A DNA stretch of 64,000 nt from NCBI GenBank assembly GCA_019117005.1, contig DXAO01000014.1, positions 1 through 64,000 of the forward strand, given 5' to 3'. Each line of letters starts with the position of its first letter. The first letter of the stretch is position 1. The translations under genes and the position numbers were made by a program. Below, piece by piece: positions 1-6,978 of the stretch. The notes beneath the pieces are model-generated. The model was not told the DNA's origin. It made no database searches and saw only the letters and a program-made list of their open reading frames with translations. This DNA comes from Candidatus Collinsella stercoripullorum. Its GTDB lineage: Bacteria > Actinomycetota > Coriobacteriia > Coriobacteriales > Coriobacteriaceae.

Positions 1-102
1 ACGGAGAAGCTGAGTATCCTTGTAATCGATGTACTCGGTGTTCTCCTTGCAGAACTGGCAGTACTTACGACGCGGCTGACGTGCTGAATAATCATTAGCC
101 AT
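1..102 (-). CDS. rpsR: 30S ribosomal protein S18, N-terminal part (cut by window edge)
   Basis: Reading the minus strand from the ATG at 102 gives a lysine/arginine-rich start (MANDYSARQPRRKYC...), then C-x2-C and the S18-typical stretch EYIDYKDTQLLR. S18 binds S6 and 16S rRNA in the small-subunit platform. The CQFC pair suggests a zinc-binding (C+) version, but the other two ligands lie outside the window. It is the third gene of the usual rpsF-ssb-rpsR operon, 83 nt after ssb. Only 34 codons are visible, so completeness cannot be judged. Confidence 0.93.
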   Translation of the reverse strand, partial: MANDYSARQPRRKYCQFCKENTEYIDYKDTQLLR

Positions 103-185
103 GTCAAAATACCTTTCATTTGGCGCCGCCGCGTACCGCCGCAGCGCCGCTCACTGGTTACCCATCCCGGAAGACGGCGGGCCGC

Positions 186-650
186 CTAGAACGGGATGTC
201 CTCATCGTAGACGTCGACCGCCGGCGGAGCCTGCACGGGTGCAGGAGCCGCATGCGGGGCGGGGGCGGAGTAGCCGCCGCCATAGGACGCGCCGGAGTCG
301 GGGGCGTAGCCGCCCTGCTGCTGACCGCGGCTCATGAACTCGATCTCATCGACGATGACCTCGAGCTTGCTGCGACGCTGGCCGTCGCGCTCCCACGAGC
401 TGTAGCGCAGCTTCCCCTCGATCGCGACCTTCGACCCCTTCTGGAGGTAGCGGTTCACGGCCTCGGCGCGGGTGCCGAACATCGTGCAGTCCACGAAGTT
501 GGGATAGTCCTCCCACTCGCCGGTCTGCGGATTGCGGCGGCGGTCGTTGACCGCCACGCCGAACGAGAGCACCTGGGTGCCGCTCGCGGTGGCGCGCAGC
601 TCGGGATCGCGCGTCAGGTTGCCGGAGATGTTGACTCGGTTGATGCTCAT
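186..650 (-). CDS. ssb: single-stranded DNA-binding protein
   Basis: This 154-residue protein binds ssDNA during replication, recombination and repair. It has an N-terminal OB fold (about residues 1-108, beginning MSINRVNISGNLTRDPELR, with the family motifs NFVDCTMFGTRAEAVNRYLQ and KGSKVAIEGKL). A Gly/Ala/Pro/Gln-rich linker follows, then the acidic tip DVYDEDIPF that recruits partner proteins. Length and order match bacterial SSB. It sits between rpsF and rpsR as in most bacteria and is probably expressed from the promoter in front of rpsF. Confidence 0.96.
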   Translation of the reverse strand: MSINRVNISGNLTRDPELRATASGTQVLSFGVAVNDRRRNPQTGEWEDYPNFVDCTMFGTRAEAVNRYLQKGSKVAIEGKLRYSSWERDGQRRSKLEVIVDEIEFMSRGQQQGGYAPDSGASYGGGYSAPAPHAAPAPVQAPPAVDVYDEDIPF

Positions 651-711
651 GTCAGACTCACTACCTCTCTTGCGCGGGACCGCTCACGCGGACCCGCCTT
701 CCAAACGGTCC

Positions 712-1005
712 TTACTCCATGTCGTCGCGACGAACGATCATGTGACGAACCACGGCATCGGTGATGCGCAGCACGCGGTCGAGCTCGGCGATCTGGGTCG
801 GATCTGCGTGGAAGTTGATGAGGGTGTAGTCACCTTCGGTGAGCTTGTTGATCTCGTAGGCGAGCTTGCGCTTGCCCCACTCGTCAACGTTGTCAACCTT
901 GCCGTTGCCGGCGGCGATCGTGGTATCGATGCGCTTCATCACGGCGAGACGGGTCTCGGGATCGAGAGCGGGGTCGACAAAGAACAGCAGTTCATAGGCC
1001 TTCAT
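712..1005 (-). CDS. rpsF: 30S ribosomal protein S6
   Basis: This 97-residue S6 protein begins MKAYELLFFVDPALD and ends HMIVRRDDME. S6 pairs with S18 on the 30S platform. Conserved signs are the opening beta strand, the WGKRKLAYEI motif and the central TEGDYTLINFHA strand. An in-frame ATG exists at 1134, but the ATG at 1005 is preceded by a perfect AGGAGGTGA ribosome-binding site and gives the family's normal length. It is the first gene of rpsF-ssb-rpsR. Confidence 0.95.
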   Translation of the reverse strand: MKAYELLFFVDPALDPETRLAVMKRIDTTIAAGNGKVDNVDEWGKRKLAYEINKLTEGDYTLINFHADPTQIAELDRVLRITDAVVRHMIVRRDDME

Positions 1006-1074
1006 GTGGTCACCTCCTCTGGGCATAAGGCTCCAGGTCGTGAAGGTGCGCCCGGAGCAGGAAAGGACTCGGTA

Positions 1075-1103
1075 ACTGTAGACCAATCCCCGCCGCAGCT
1101 CAA
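1075..1103 (-). promoter_or_regulatory. promoter of the rpsF-ssb-rpsR operon
   Basis: On the minus strand, TTGAGC (1103-1098) and TACAGT (1080-1075) are separated by 17 nt, a sigma-70-like arrangement. It would start transcription about 65 nt upstream of rpsF. Confidence 0.6.
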
Positions 1104-1365
1104 GTTCGCGCAGGTACTCCCTCATGACCTCCACACAAGCAGGGTGGTCGGACGCGTCGCCCGGCCGCCGTGCCGCGCCCCCCGACTATCTCATGCCGTC
1201 CCGACAACGAACCCGCACCCGTCCCGGTCCCTCGGTCGCGCATCCCGGTCCGGCCTTGCCCGAATCCGACAGCCGCAGGCAGCCGGCGTTCCGAACCCGG
1301 TGTCGGCGCGCCTCGGACCCCGGGCCTCCACGGAAAGAACGCCGTGGCGTCCCGTCCGGCGACAC

Positions 1366-1497
1366 AGGTTGAAACGAACCCGTCCCCAACCAACCCATCC
1401 TGCCCTCGGCTGACTCCGGCCCGCTTCCCCATGGGAGGGGCGGCCTCGGCATAGGTTGAAACGAACCTGTCCCCAACCAACCCACCCAACCAACCCA
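1366..1497. repeat. pair of GGGACAGGTTCGTTTCAACC-type repeats
   Basis: Two near-identical direct copies start at 1366 and 1453, 87 bp apart. Each reads AGGTTGAAACGAACC, then YGTCCCC, then AACCAACCCA on the plus strand. The second copy carries an extra CCCAACCAACCCA. Read on the minus strand, the core is GGGGACAGG. The repeats fill the gap between the rpsF promoter and the terminator of the downstream gene. Apart from these and the flanking promoter and terminator, I see nothing in 1104-1575. Confidence 0.75.
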
Positions 1498-1543
1498 TAC
1501 GAAAACGGGGCCGCACCGGGGGCTAACCCCGGATACGGCCCCG
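1498..1543 (-). terminator. terminator of the DUF4013-like gene
   Basis: On the minus strand a long GC hairpin (CGGGGCCG ... CCGGGG / CCCCCGG ... CGGCCCCG, 1543-1506) is followed directly by TTTTCGTATGGG. It lies 33 nt after the stop of the gene ending at 1576. The same tail follows two other terminators in this window (10276 and 63536). Confidence 0.8.
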
Positions 1544-1575
1544 TCGCGGGTCTGGAAGGGGTGCCGTCGGCTGCG

Positions 1576-3129
1576 CTATCGGTCAGTCTCGGGCTTCCCG
1601 CCCTCGGGGTCATCCCCCGAGGCCTCGACGGCCTCCTCGCCATCCGAAGCGTTCTCCGCGGCCTCGGCGTCGGCCCCGCCCTCGTCAACGGGGACGACCG
1701 CGGCATCCCAACCGCCGACCGCCGGCATGGCGATGACGCGGGACTCTTCGTCCGCAGGGGCTCCGCCCGCCTGGACATCCCCCGCGGGAGCATCGCCCGC
1801 CGACTCCACGCCTCCCGGCGCATCGACCGTCTGCACCGGAGCCGTCTCCGTCGCATCCGCCGCGACCGCAACCTCCGGCACCGCGCTCGCAGCCGGCTCC
1901 GTCGCCGCGGCCGGCGGCACAACCGCGCCAGGGGCCGGAGCTGCGGATGCATCAGCCCCCGCAGCGGGAGACGCCACCGGAGCCGCACCCGCCACCGGGG
2001 CCGCACCCGCCACCGGGGCCGCACCCGCCACCGGGGCCACCGGGGCCGCCGTGCCCGGAGCCGCGGCGGAGCCGTGTCCCGCGCCCGCCGCTGTGGCCGC
2101 ACCGGCAGCAGCGGCAGCGACACCCGTCGCCGCGGCCGCCCCGTACGCCGAAGCGGGGGCGGTCGCGGAATCCGCGCCGGGCTGCTGTGGCATCGCCGCC
2201 TGGGGCCGGGCCGGCGCACCGGCTCCCGTGCCCGGGAACCTCACCGGCACGCCGTCGGGCAGCGGTGCGGAGGACACGCCCCACAGGTCTACACGGAAGC
2301 GGCAGAACCACTGCCCCATCGCGTTGATGGACACGAGCTGCATCGTGATGGAGATCGCCGACCCCGCGAACGCCGCGGCCAGGGCGACCACGACCAGCAG
2401 GATCACGAGCCCGGGTCCCGCCCCGTACAGCAGCCGCTCGATGATGGTGTCGCTCGCGATCCCCATGCTGAGCGCGACGCCCATCGCCCCGCCGAACGCG
2501 GCCAGACCGCCGGCGAGCGTCACGACCATGGCGTACACCGAGTTCACGATCCCGCCGATGAGGGAGACCGCATACGCATGGAAGAACCCGCCGGGATCGC
2601 GCGCGACCATCTGGAACAGGCGGTCGATGCGCCATCCCGCCCCGAAGCTGTCGTAGAGCGTCGCGCGCAGCATCGCCGCGGTGATGAACGCGCCCATAAG
2701 CAGGTTGACGACCAGCACCGCGATCCCCAGCACCGAGGTCACGTCGCCGGCGAGGGTGATCACGGAGTCGGCGAAGATGCTCGACCCGAACGGGAGCGAG
2801 GTGATCGAATACCAGCGGCCGAACAGGATCGTGTCGACGATCCCCGTCACCAAGCCCATCGTCAGCATCACGAGGAACGCGATGCCCCCGGTCGCGAGCA
2901 CCTTGCCGTAGGCCACGCCGCGCTGCTTGGGCGCGGCGTCGACGCCCCACGCCGTGAGGCGCGCCCACTCGAGGCCGTAACCCAAGATGGCGATCTGCCC
3001 CAGGATGGGGATCCACCCGACGAGGGTGAGCATCAGGATCGGCTTTATCCACCCCTTGTCGCGGGTGAGCATCTTCCACGAGGTCGTGAAGCCGAGTTGC
3101 TGGGCGTACATGCGGGCCTCCTTCGTCAT
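1576..3129 (-). CDS. DUF4013-like multi-pass membrane protein with long Ala/Pro-rich cytoplasmic tail
   Basis: This 517-residue protein starts at the ATG whose first base is also the last base of the upstream stop (TGATG), so translation is probably coupled. Residues ~1-290 carry several hydrophobic segments. They begin with a short amphipathic lead (MTKEARMYAQQLGFTTSWKM) and DKGWIKPILMLTLVGWIPILGQI, typical of DUF4013 proteins. Residues ~320-517 are low-complexity Ala/Pro/Val/Asp, with four PVAGAA-type units and then an acidic end. Function is unknown. The upstream unknown gene at 3129-3797 is its obvious partner. The family call is from memory of the N-terminal pattern, not a search. Confidence 0.7.
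   Translation of the reverse strand: MTKEARMYAQQLGFTTSWKMLTRDKGWIKPILMLTLVGWIPILGQIAILGYGLEWARLTAWGVDAAPKQRGVAYGKVLATGGIAFLVMLTMGLVTGIVDTILFGRWYSITSLPFGSSIFADSVITLAGDVTSVLGIAVLVVNLLMGAFITAAMLRATLYDSFGAGWRIDRLFQMVARDPGGFFHAYAVSLIGGIVNSVYAMVVTLAGGLAAFGGAMGVALSMGIASDTIIERLLYGAGPGLVILLVVVALAAAFAGSAISITMQLVSINAMGQWFCRFRVDLWGVSSAPLPDGVPVRFPGTGAGAPARPQAAMPQQPGADSATAPASAYGAAAATGVAAAAAGAATAAGAGHGSAAAPGTAAPVAPVAGAAPVAGAAPVAGAAPVASPAAGADASAAPAPGAVVPPAAATEPAASAVPEVAVAADATETAPVQTVDAPGGVESAGDAPAGDVQAGGAPADEESRVIAMPAVGGWDAAVVPVDEGGADAEAAENASDGEEAVEASGDDPEGGKPETDR
1973..2050. repeat. 18-bp tandem repeat within the membrane-protein gene
   Basis: About four copies of an 18-bp unit (CGCCACCGGGGCCGCACC) encode the APVAGA repeats of the disordered tail. 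Unit number may vary between strains. Confidence 0.75.
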
Positions 3130-3797
3130 CAGAATACGGTCGGCGCCCCGGCGACGAGGCCGGCGAGCGCGGAGAACGCGAGCGGGAACAGGGACGGAAC
3201 CCCGAGCGGGACGCGGGCGGCGCCCGGTGGAGGGGCGGGGCATCGGCCGAGGTCGACGCCGGACGACGGAGCGGGGCGCAGGCCGAGGTCGACGCCGGGA
3301 CCGGACGATACCGGGCCCTCGATCCCCGGGGCGGCCGCGCCGGGAGCCGTGACGGCATCGACGCGCTCCGCCGGAGAGAACAGGCTCTCCGCCCAGCCCA
3401 CCGAGATCGGTCGGTCGGCGAAGCGCACGGAGCCGCCGTCCGCGCGGTAGCGCAGCGCGATGAGGTGCGCGCGAGCGTCTTCCCGCTCCGCCGCCTCGCA
3501 GATCAGCGCCCGGCCCGAGCCGGCGCCCCCGGTCTCGAGGGAGCCGTCGTACACGAACGCGTACAGGTCCGGCGCATCACGGGACACCAGCGAGCGGACC
3601 GACGCGTAGACCGCCTCGGCGGACCCCACGGGATGGTCCGTGACGTCGTAGCAGCCCGCGATCCGCGTGACGGTGAAGGGCACCAGGCCGCATCCCGCGG
3701 CAAGCCCCTCGCTCGCCTCGAGCAGGGCGTAGTCGACGGCGACGCGCAGCTGCTCGGAAAGCTCGGGGCCGGAATCCGGCTGGGTCTCGTGCGGCAT
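3129..3797 (-). CDS. hypothetical protein coupled to the DUF4013-like gene
   Basis: I do not recognise this 222-residue protein. Residues ~1-130 look globular and include EQLRVAVDYALLEASEGLAAG, a VTDHPVGSAEAVYASVRSL segment and a strand-like APDLYAFVYDGSLE. Residues ~140-205 are Pro/Ala/Gly-rich with a short internal repeat (GVDLGLRPAP / GVDLGRCPAP). A hydrophobic stretch at the C terminus (SLFPLAFSALAGLVAGAP) may be a tail anchor. An AGGAGG site precedes the start at 3797. Its stop overlaps the start of the membrane-protein gene by one base, which argues for a shared function. Confidence 0.6.
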   Translation of the reverse strand: MPHETQPDSGPELSEQLRVAVDYALLEASEGLAAGCGLVPFTVTRIAGCYDVTDHPVGSAEAVYASVRSLVSRDAPDLYAFVYDGSLETGGAGSGRALICEAAEREDARAHLIALRYRADGGSVRFADRPISVGWAESLFSPAERVDAVTAPGAAAPGIEGPVSSGPGVDLGLRPAPSSGVDLGRCPAPPPGAARVPLGVPSLFPLAFSALAGLVAGAPTVF

Positions 3798-3995
3798 GGC
3801 ACCTCCTCTCGTCGTCTCTATGAGTGTATCCAGCGCCGCGGGGTCACGCGGGGTCGGAGGGTCACTTTAAGCGGACCTTAAGCAGGGCGACGGGGCGAAA
3901 CCGGAGCGCCCGTCTGCGCGCGCGGGGAGGAGCACGCGTGTTTCCCCAGCTCCAGAGCCCGTCGCCACATTTTCCCAACGACCGGAGATTCCCGC

Positions 3996-4023
3996 TTGCG
4001 CGCCGCGCGGTTTACGGTAAAAT
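3996..4023 (+). promoter_or_regulatory. promoter of the tRNA-Ser pair
   Basis: TTGCGC (3996-4001) and TAAAAT (4018-4023) are spaced by 16 nt, 16 nt in front of the first tRNA. This suits a stable-RNA promoter. Confidence 0.65.
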
Positions 4024-4039
4024 TGCCTATGCATTTCAC

Positions 4040-4130
4040 GGAGAGTTGTCCGAGTGGCCGAAGGAGCACGATTGGAAATCGTGTAGGCGCCAAAAGCGTC
4101 TCCAGGGTTCAAATCCCTGACTCTCCGCCA
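4040..4130 (+). tRNA. tRNA-Ser (anticodon GGA)
   Basis: The 7-bp acceptor GGAGAGT/ACTCTCC, a D arm, the anticodon loop TTGGAAA, a long variable arm typical of class II tRNA-Ser (GTAGGCGCCAAAAGCGTCTC) and a T arm GGTTCAAATCC are all present. The 3' CCA is encoded (4128-4130). It reads UCC/UCU codons. Confidence 0.97.
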
Positions 4131-4178
4131 GCATCCTCTCATGGCGCGCCGTTTGACGCGCCATGTTTCACTCCATGC

Positions 4179-4271
4179 GGAGGAGTGGCAGAGTGGTTGA
4201 ATGCGGCGGTCTCGAAAACCGTTTATCCGGTGTTCCCGGGTACGAGGGTTCGAATCCCTCCTCCTCCGCCA
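4179..4271 (+). tRNA. tRNA-Ser (anticodon CGA)
   Basis: The acceptor GGAGGAG/CTCCTCC, anticodon loop CTCGAAA, a long variable arm and a T arm GGTTCGAATCC are visible, with the CCA encoded at 4269-4271. It reads UCG. It lies 48 nt behind the GGA isoacceptor and is probably cotranscribed with it. Confidence 0.97.
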
Positions 4272-4280
4272 TTTTTTCCT
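4272..4280 (+). terminator. T-run ending the tRNA transcript
   Basis: Six thymines follow the encoded CCA of the second tRNA directly. The tRNA stems themselves would supply the structure. From here to 4508 I see no gene. Confidence 0.5.
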
Positions 4281-4508
4281 AACAAGCAAATACACCCTCA
4301 CGCCCAGGGCGCCCTTCTGCACCCGTGCAGGAGGGGTTCGAACCCGCAGGGCGCGGAGCCGCGGGGACGCGCCGAGCGTCCCCCGGCCCAGCGCGCGAGG
4401 CCGGGCCGGAGGGCCGGCCTCCGGGCCACAGGACGGCGGGCGCCCTGCGCTCGCGGGTGAAATGCCGGGCATGAAGCCGACCCCCTACTTGTTCGGGCGG
4501 CGCGCGGG

Positions 4509-4514
4509 TATACT
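4509..4514 (+). promoter_or_regulatory. candidate -10 element of lemA
   Basis: TATACT lies 73 nt upstream of the lemA start in an otherwise GC-rich region. A good -35 at 16-18 nt is not visible; TTGTTC lies only 14 nt upstream. Confidence 0.4.
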
Positions 4515-4586
4515 TTATCGATACCCGGCGGATTCCATAGGAGGCCGGCACATCCGCGAGCGGGCTTCGCCCGGAATGGAGTGAGC

Positions 4587-5138
4587 ATGATCCCGATCAT
4601 TATCGGCATCGTCGTCGTGATCATCATCGTCTGCGTGATCGCGGGCATCTACAACAACATGGTCACGCTGCGCAACCGCATCGACAACGCGTGGCAGAAC
4701 ATCGACACCCAGCTGCAGCGCCGCAACGACCTGATCCCCAACCTCGTGGAGACCGTCAAGGGCTACGCCTCCCACGAGAAGGAGGCGCTCGCCGCGGTCG
4801 TGAACGCGCGCAACGCCGCCACCGCCGCCGCCACCCCCGAGGACAAGATGGCCGCGGACAACATGCTGACCGGCGCGCTGCGCCAGCTGTTCGCCGTCGC
4901 CGAGGCCTATCCCGACCTCAAGGCGAACACCAACTTCATCCAGCTGCAGACCTCGCTCGAGGACACCGAGAACAAGGTCTCGTACGCGCGCCAGAGCTAC
5001 AACGACTGCGTGCTCAACTACAACAACGCCATCCAGACCTTCCCCGGGGTCATCTTCGCGGGGATCTTCCAGTTCAAGGAGCGCTCCGGGTTCGAGGCCG
5101 ACGAGGCCGCGCGCACCGTCCCGGAGGTCAAGTTCTAA
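4587..5138 (+). CDS. lemA: LemA family protein
   Basis: This 183-residue LemA-family protein has an N-terminal membrane helix (residues ~1-22, IPIIIGIVVVIIIVCVIAGI) and then the family signature YNNMVTLRNRIDNAWQNIDTQLQRRNDLIPNLVETVKGYASHEKE. The helical body ends with YNNAIQTFPGVIFAGIFQFKERSGFEAD. LemA proteins are small membrane-anchored helical proteins of uncertain role. The ATG at 4587 is preferred over an in-frame GTG at 4581 because GGAG sits 5 nt before it. The usual TPM/DUF2207 partners are absent, so it stands alone here. Confidence 0.92.
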   Translation: MIPIIIGIVVVIIIVCVIAGIYNNMVTLRNRIDNAWQNIDTQLQRRNDLIPNLVETVKGYASHEKEALAAVVNARNAATAAATPEDKMAADNMLTGALRQLFAVAEAYPDLKANTNFIQLQTSLEDTENKVSYARQSYNDCVLNYNNAIQTFPGVIFAGIFQFKERSGFEADEAARTVPEVKF

Positions 5139-5170
5139 CCGGTCCGCACCCTGTCATCTCAGGATCGATC

Positions 5171-5250
5171 GGGCGCCCTTTCGGTACGAACGACCCCGTT
5201 TCCCGAACCGGGAACCGGGGGTCGAGCGTTCTCGCCGACAGGGCGCCTTT
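5171..5250 (+). terminator. nested hairpin after lemA
   Basis: An inner stem (CGACCCCGTTTCCCG at 5191-5205 against CGGGAACCGGGGGTCG at 5209-5224) is enclosed by an outer GGGCGCC pair (5171-5177 and 5241-5247). TTTCTGTTG follows. It probably ends the lemA transcript. Nothing further is seen up to 5476. Confidence 0.6.
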
Positions 5251-5476
5251 CTGTTGAAAAGCCCTTGGGAAGGCCTTCCCGCGCCCCGCCTCCTCATGCG
5301 CAGGTCTGGGCGGTAGCGATTAGCCGCATATTCCTAACCGTGCTGCCCGCTCCCCCGCGCGCAGGCCAGGACCCCCTGTCGATAACCCCTTGTCGCAATC
5401 TTCCCGATATCCAACATGAGACTCAGCATCTCCGCAGGTAAACCATATCGTTTTACTCTCCCGTCGAGCTGTCTCG

Positions 5477-5485
5477 TGCTACGCT
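5477..5485 (+). promoter_or_regulatory. extended -10 promoter, possibly giving a leaderless transcript
   Basis: TGCTACGCT matches the extended -10 form TGnTAnnnT. Its end is 6 nt before the ATG at 5492, which has no ribosome-binding site, so transcription could start at or next to the start codon. Confidence 0.45.
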
Positions 5486-5491
5486 TCCCCC

Positions 5492-6676
5492 ATGTGCGGA
5501 AAGCTGCTGGACAAATCGGCGGTCATCTGCGACCTGTCGGCCTGGGCGTATTGGTCGACGCCGCCGATCGTACGGGATACCGACATCCCCCTTTCGGTCG
5601 CCACGAGCCTCGAAGGGCTCGGTATGCCCCCGCGCATGTTCTCCCTGCGGCGCGATTCGAGCGAGCCCGAGGCTCGGATCCGCGGCAGATTGCTCGGAGA
5701 CCTCAAGGGGATCCCCCTCCCCATCAGCGTGCTCATCGGACCCGATGCCGGCCGCAGGCGTACGCGGACAGTCGCCCCTAGGAAGATGCGCATCGACCTG
5801 AGCGACGACGACCTCGTCGACCTCGGCGCGGGCCTGTACGTCACCTCCCCCGAGGCGACCTTGCGCCACCTTGCGCGCAGACTCGAGCTCGGCGCGCTGC
5901 TCATGCGCATGTACGAGGCGTGCGGTCTGTACGCGATCTGCCCCGGGACCGCGAGGGCGCGCTACGTCGTCCGCGAGCTCGTCTCGGGCGGCCTCCTCGA
6001 CCGCGACGTCGTCCGATCGTGGGAGCATTTCCCCGCGTACTCCGAGCCCTCCGGAAGCAGGGTCGCCTATGCCGACGACGCCCCCTGGGCCCCGTGCTTC
6101 AAACGGAACGGCAGCATCACCGACCTGTGGAAGCGCCCGCCGCTCACACGCGGCGAAGCCCTGCTGGAATCTATCGACCGCGTCGCCGCCCCGAAGGGGG
6201 TGCGCGGCCTGGCGCTCGCCCGGCGGGCGGCGGAGCAGGTCCTCGACGGCTCGGGCTCCCCTCTCGAATCGCGATGCGCCATCCTCATGTTCACCGCCCG
6301 CGAGCTGGGCGGCGAAGGCTGGCCGCGGCCGCACCTCAACCGGATCATCGAGCTGGACGAGAGCGGACGGAACCTGAGCGGGCAGAGGAGCTGCGTCGCG
6401 GACGCCCTGCTCCCCTCCCTGAACGCGATCATCGAGGTCAACGGCGAGGAATACCACGCGGACGAGTGGGGCTTCGCCGAGCGGTCCGGCAGGCTCCATG
6501 CGCTCGAGGGGATGGGATACACGGTGTTCGAGGTCATCGACGACCATCTCCGCGACCTCGATAAGCTCGATGACATGATGAGCGCCTGCGCCATGAAGCT
6601 CGGACTGCCGTTCCGCCCCAGGCTCTCCGATTTCGTGGTCGCAAGGGACGCTTTGCACCATCAGATCTTCAGTTGA
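5492..6676 (+). CDS. AbiEi/DUF559-like orphan protein
   Basis: This 394-residue protein has the two-part look of actinobacterial proteins related to AbiEi-type regulators with a DUF559 (Vsr/PD-(D/E)XK-like) end. The middle part reads VTSPEATLRHLARRLELGALLMRMYEACGLYA. The C-terminal part (residues ~311-350) reads IIEVNGEEYHADE, then RLHALEGMGYTVFEVIDDHL, matching the 'xxVDGxxH...R...L...Gy.V' core of DUF559 apart from an Asn in place of the usual Asp. No AbiEii-type nucleotidyltransferase partner is present. It may be a nuclease-fold DNA-binding or host-defence remnant. A TGCTACGCT box and no Shine-Dalgarno precede the start. A MITE-like element lies just downstream, so the locus may be mobile. 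Confidence 0.55.
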   Translation: MCGKLLDKSAVICDLSAWAYWSTPPIVRDTDIPLSVATSLEGLGMPPRMFSLRRDSSEPEARIRGRLLGDLKGIPLPISVLIGPDAGRRRTRTVAPRKMRIDLSDDDLVDLGAGLYVTSPEATLRHLARRLELGALLMRMYEACGLYAICPGTARARYVVRELVSGGLLDRDVVRSWEHFPAYSEPSGSRVAYADDAPWAPCFKRNGSITDLWKRPPLTRGEALLESIDRVAAPKGVRGLALARRAAEQVLDGSGSPLESRCAILMFTARELGGEGWPRPHLNRIIELDESGRNLSGQRSCVADALLPSLNAIIEVNGEEYHADEWGFAERSGRLHALEGMGYTVFEVIDDHLRDLDKLDDMMSACAMKLGLPFRPRLSDFVVARDALHHQIFS

Positions 6677-6738
6677 GCTGGGAAAACGCGGATGTCTGCG
6701 TCGTTTCCGCAGGTGGACAGTGGATATCGAGCACAGAA

Positions 6739-6752
6739 CACAACATGTTGTG
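6739..6752. promoter_or_regulatory. 14-bp perfect palindrome
   Basis: CACAACATGTTGTG is a perfect palindrome between the orphan gene and the MITE-like element. It could be an operator for a dimeric regulator. No other copy was noticed in the window. Confidence 0.35.
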
Positions 6753-6781
6753 ATTTCGGCGGCGTCTGAGACATACGGCTG

Positions 6782-6916
6782 ATTTACTGTAACGTTCAAT
6801 TCGGAGGTTGTGAGTAGCTCGGCTCCGTCGCTTGATAAAAGTGCAGGTAAACAGCTCGCACCTAAACGAGTCTACTCCGAGGTCCGCGATTTAACGTTAC
6901 AGTAAAAATGTTTACC
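6782..6916. mobile_element. MITE-like inverted-repeat element, copy A
   Basis: The ends read TTTACTGTAACGTTCAATTC (6784-6803) and TTTAACGTTACAGTAAAAAT + GTTTACC (6890-6916), inverted copies of each other. A second inverted pair lies inside: GAGTAG near the left end and CTACTC near the right. The interior is non-coding and AT-richer than the surroundings. The left end is worn: the outer GGTAAACA of copy B (49216-49360) is missing here. No transposase is encoded. Confidence 0.7.
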
Positions 6917-6978
6917 ACCCGGAAGCGGGGCGAAACGAACGATGCGGACAGCTCGCCGGCAAGGCCGCGGTCGTCGTG

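Noticed and set aside
4320-4360. GGGGTTCGAACCCG resembling a tRNA T arm
   Set aside because: There is no matching acceptor, anticodon arm or CCA; it is only a palindrome.
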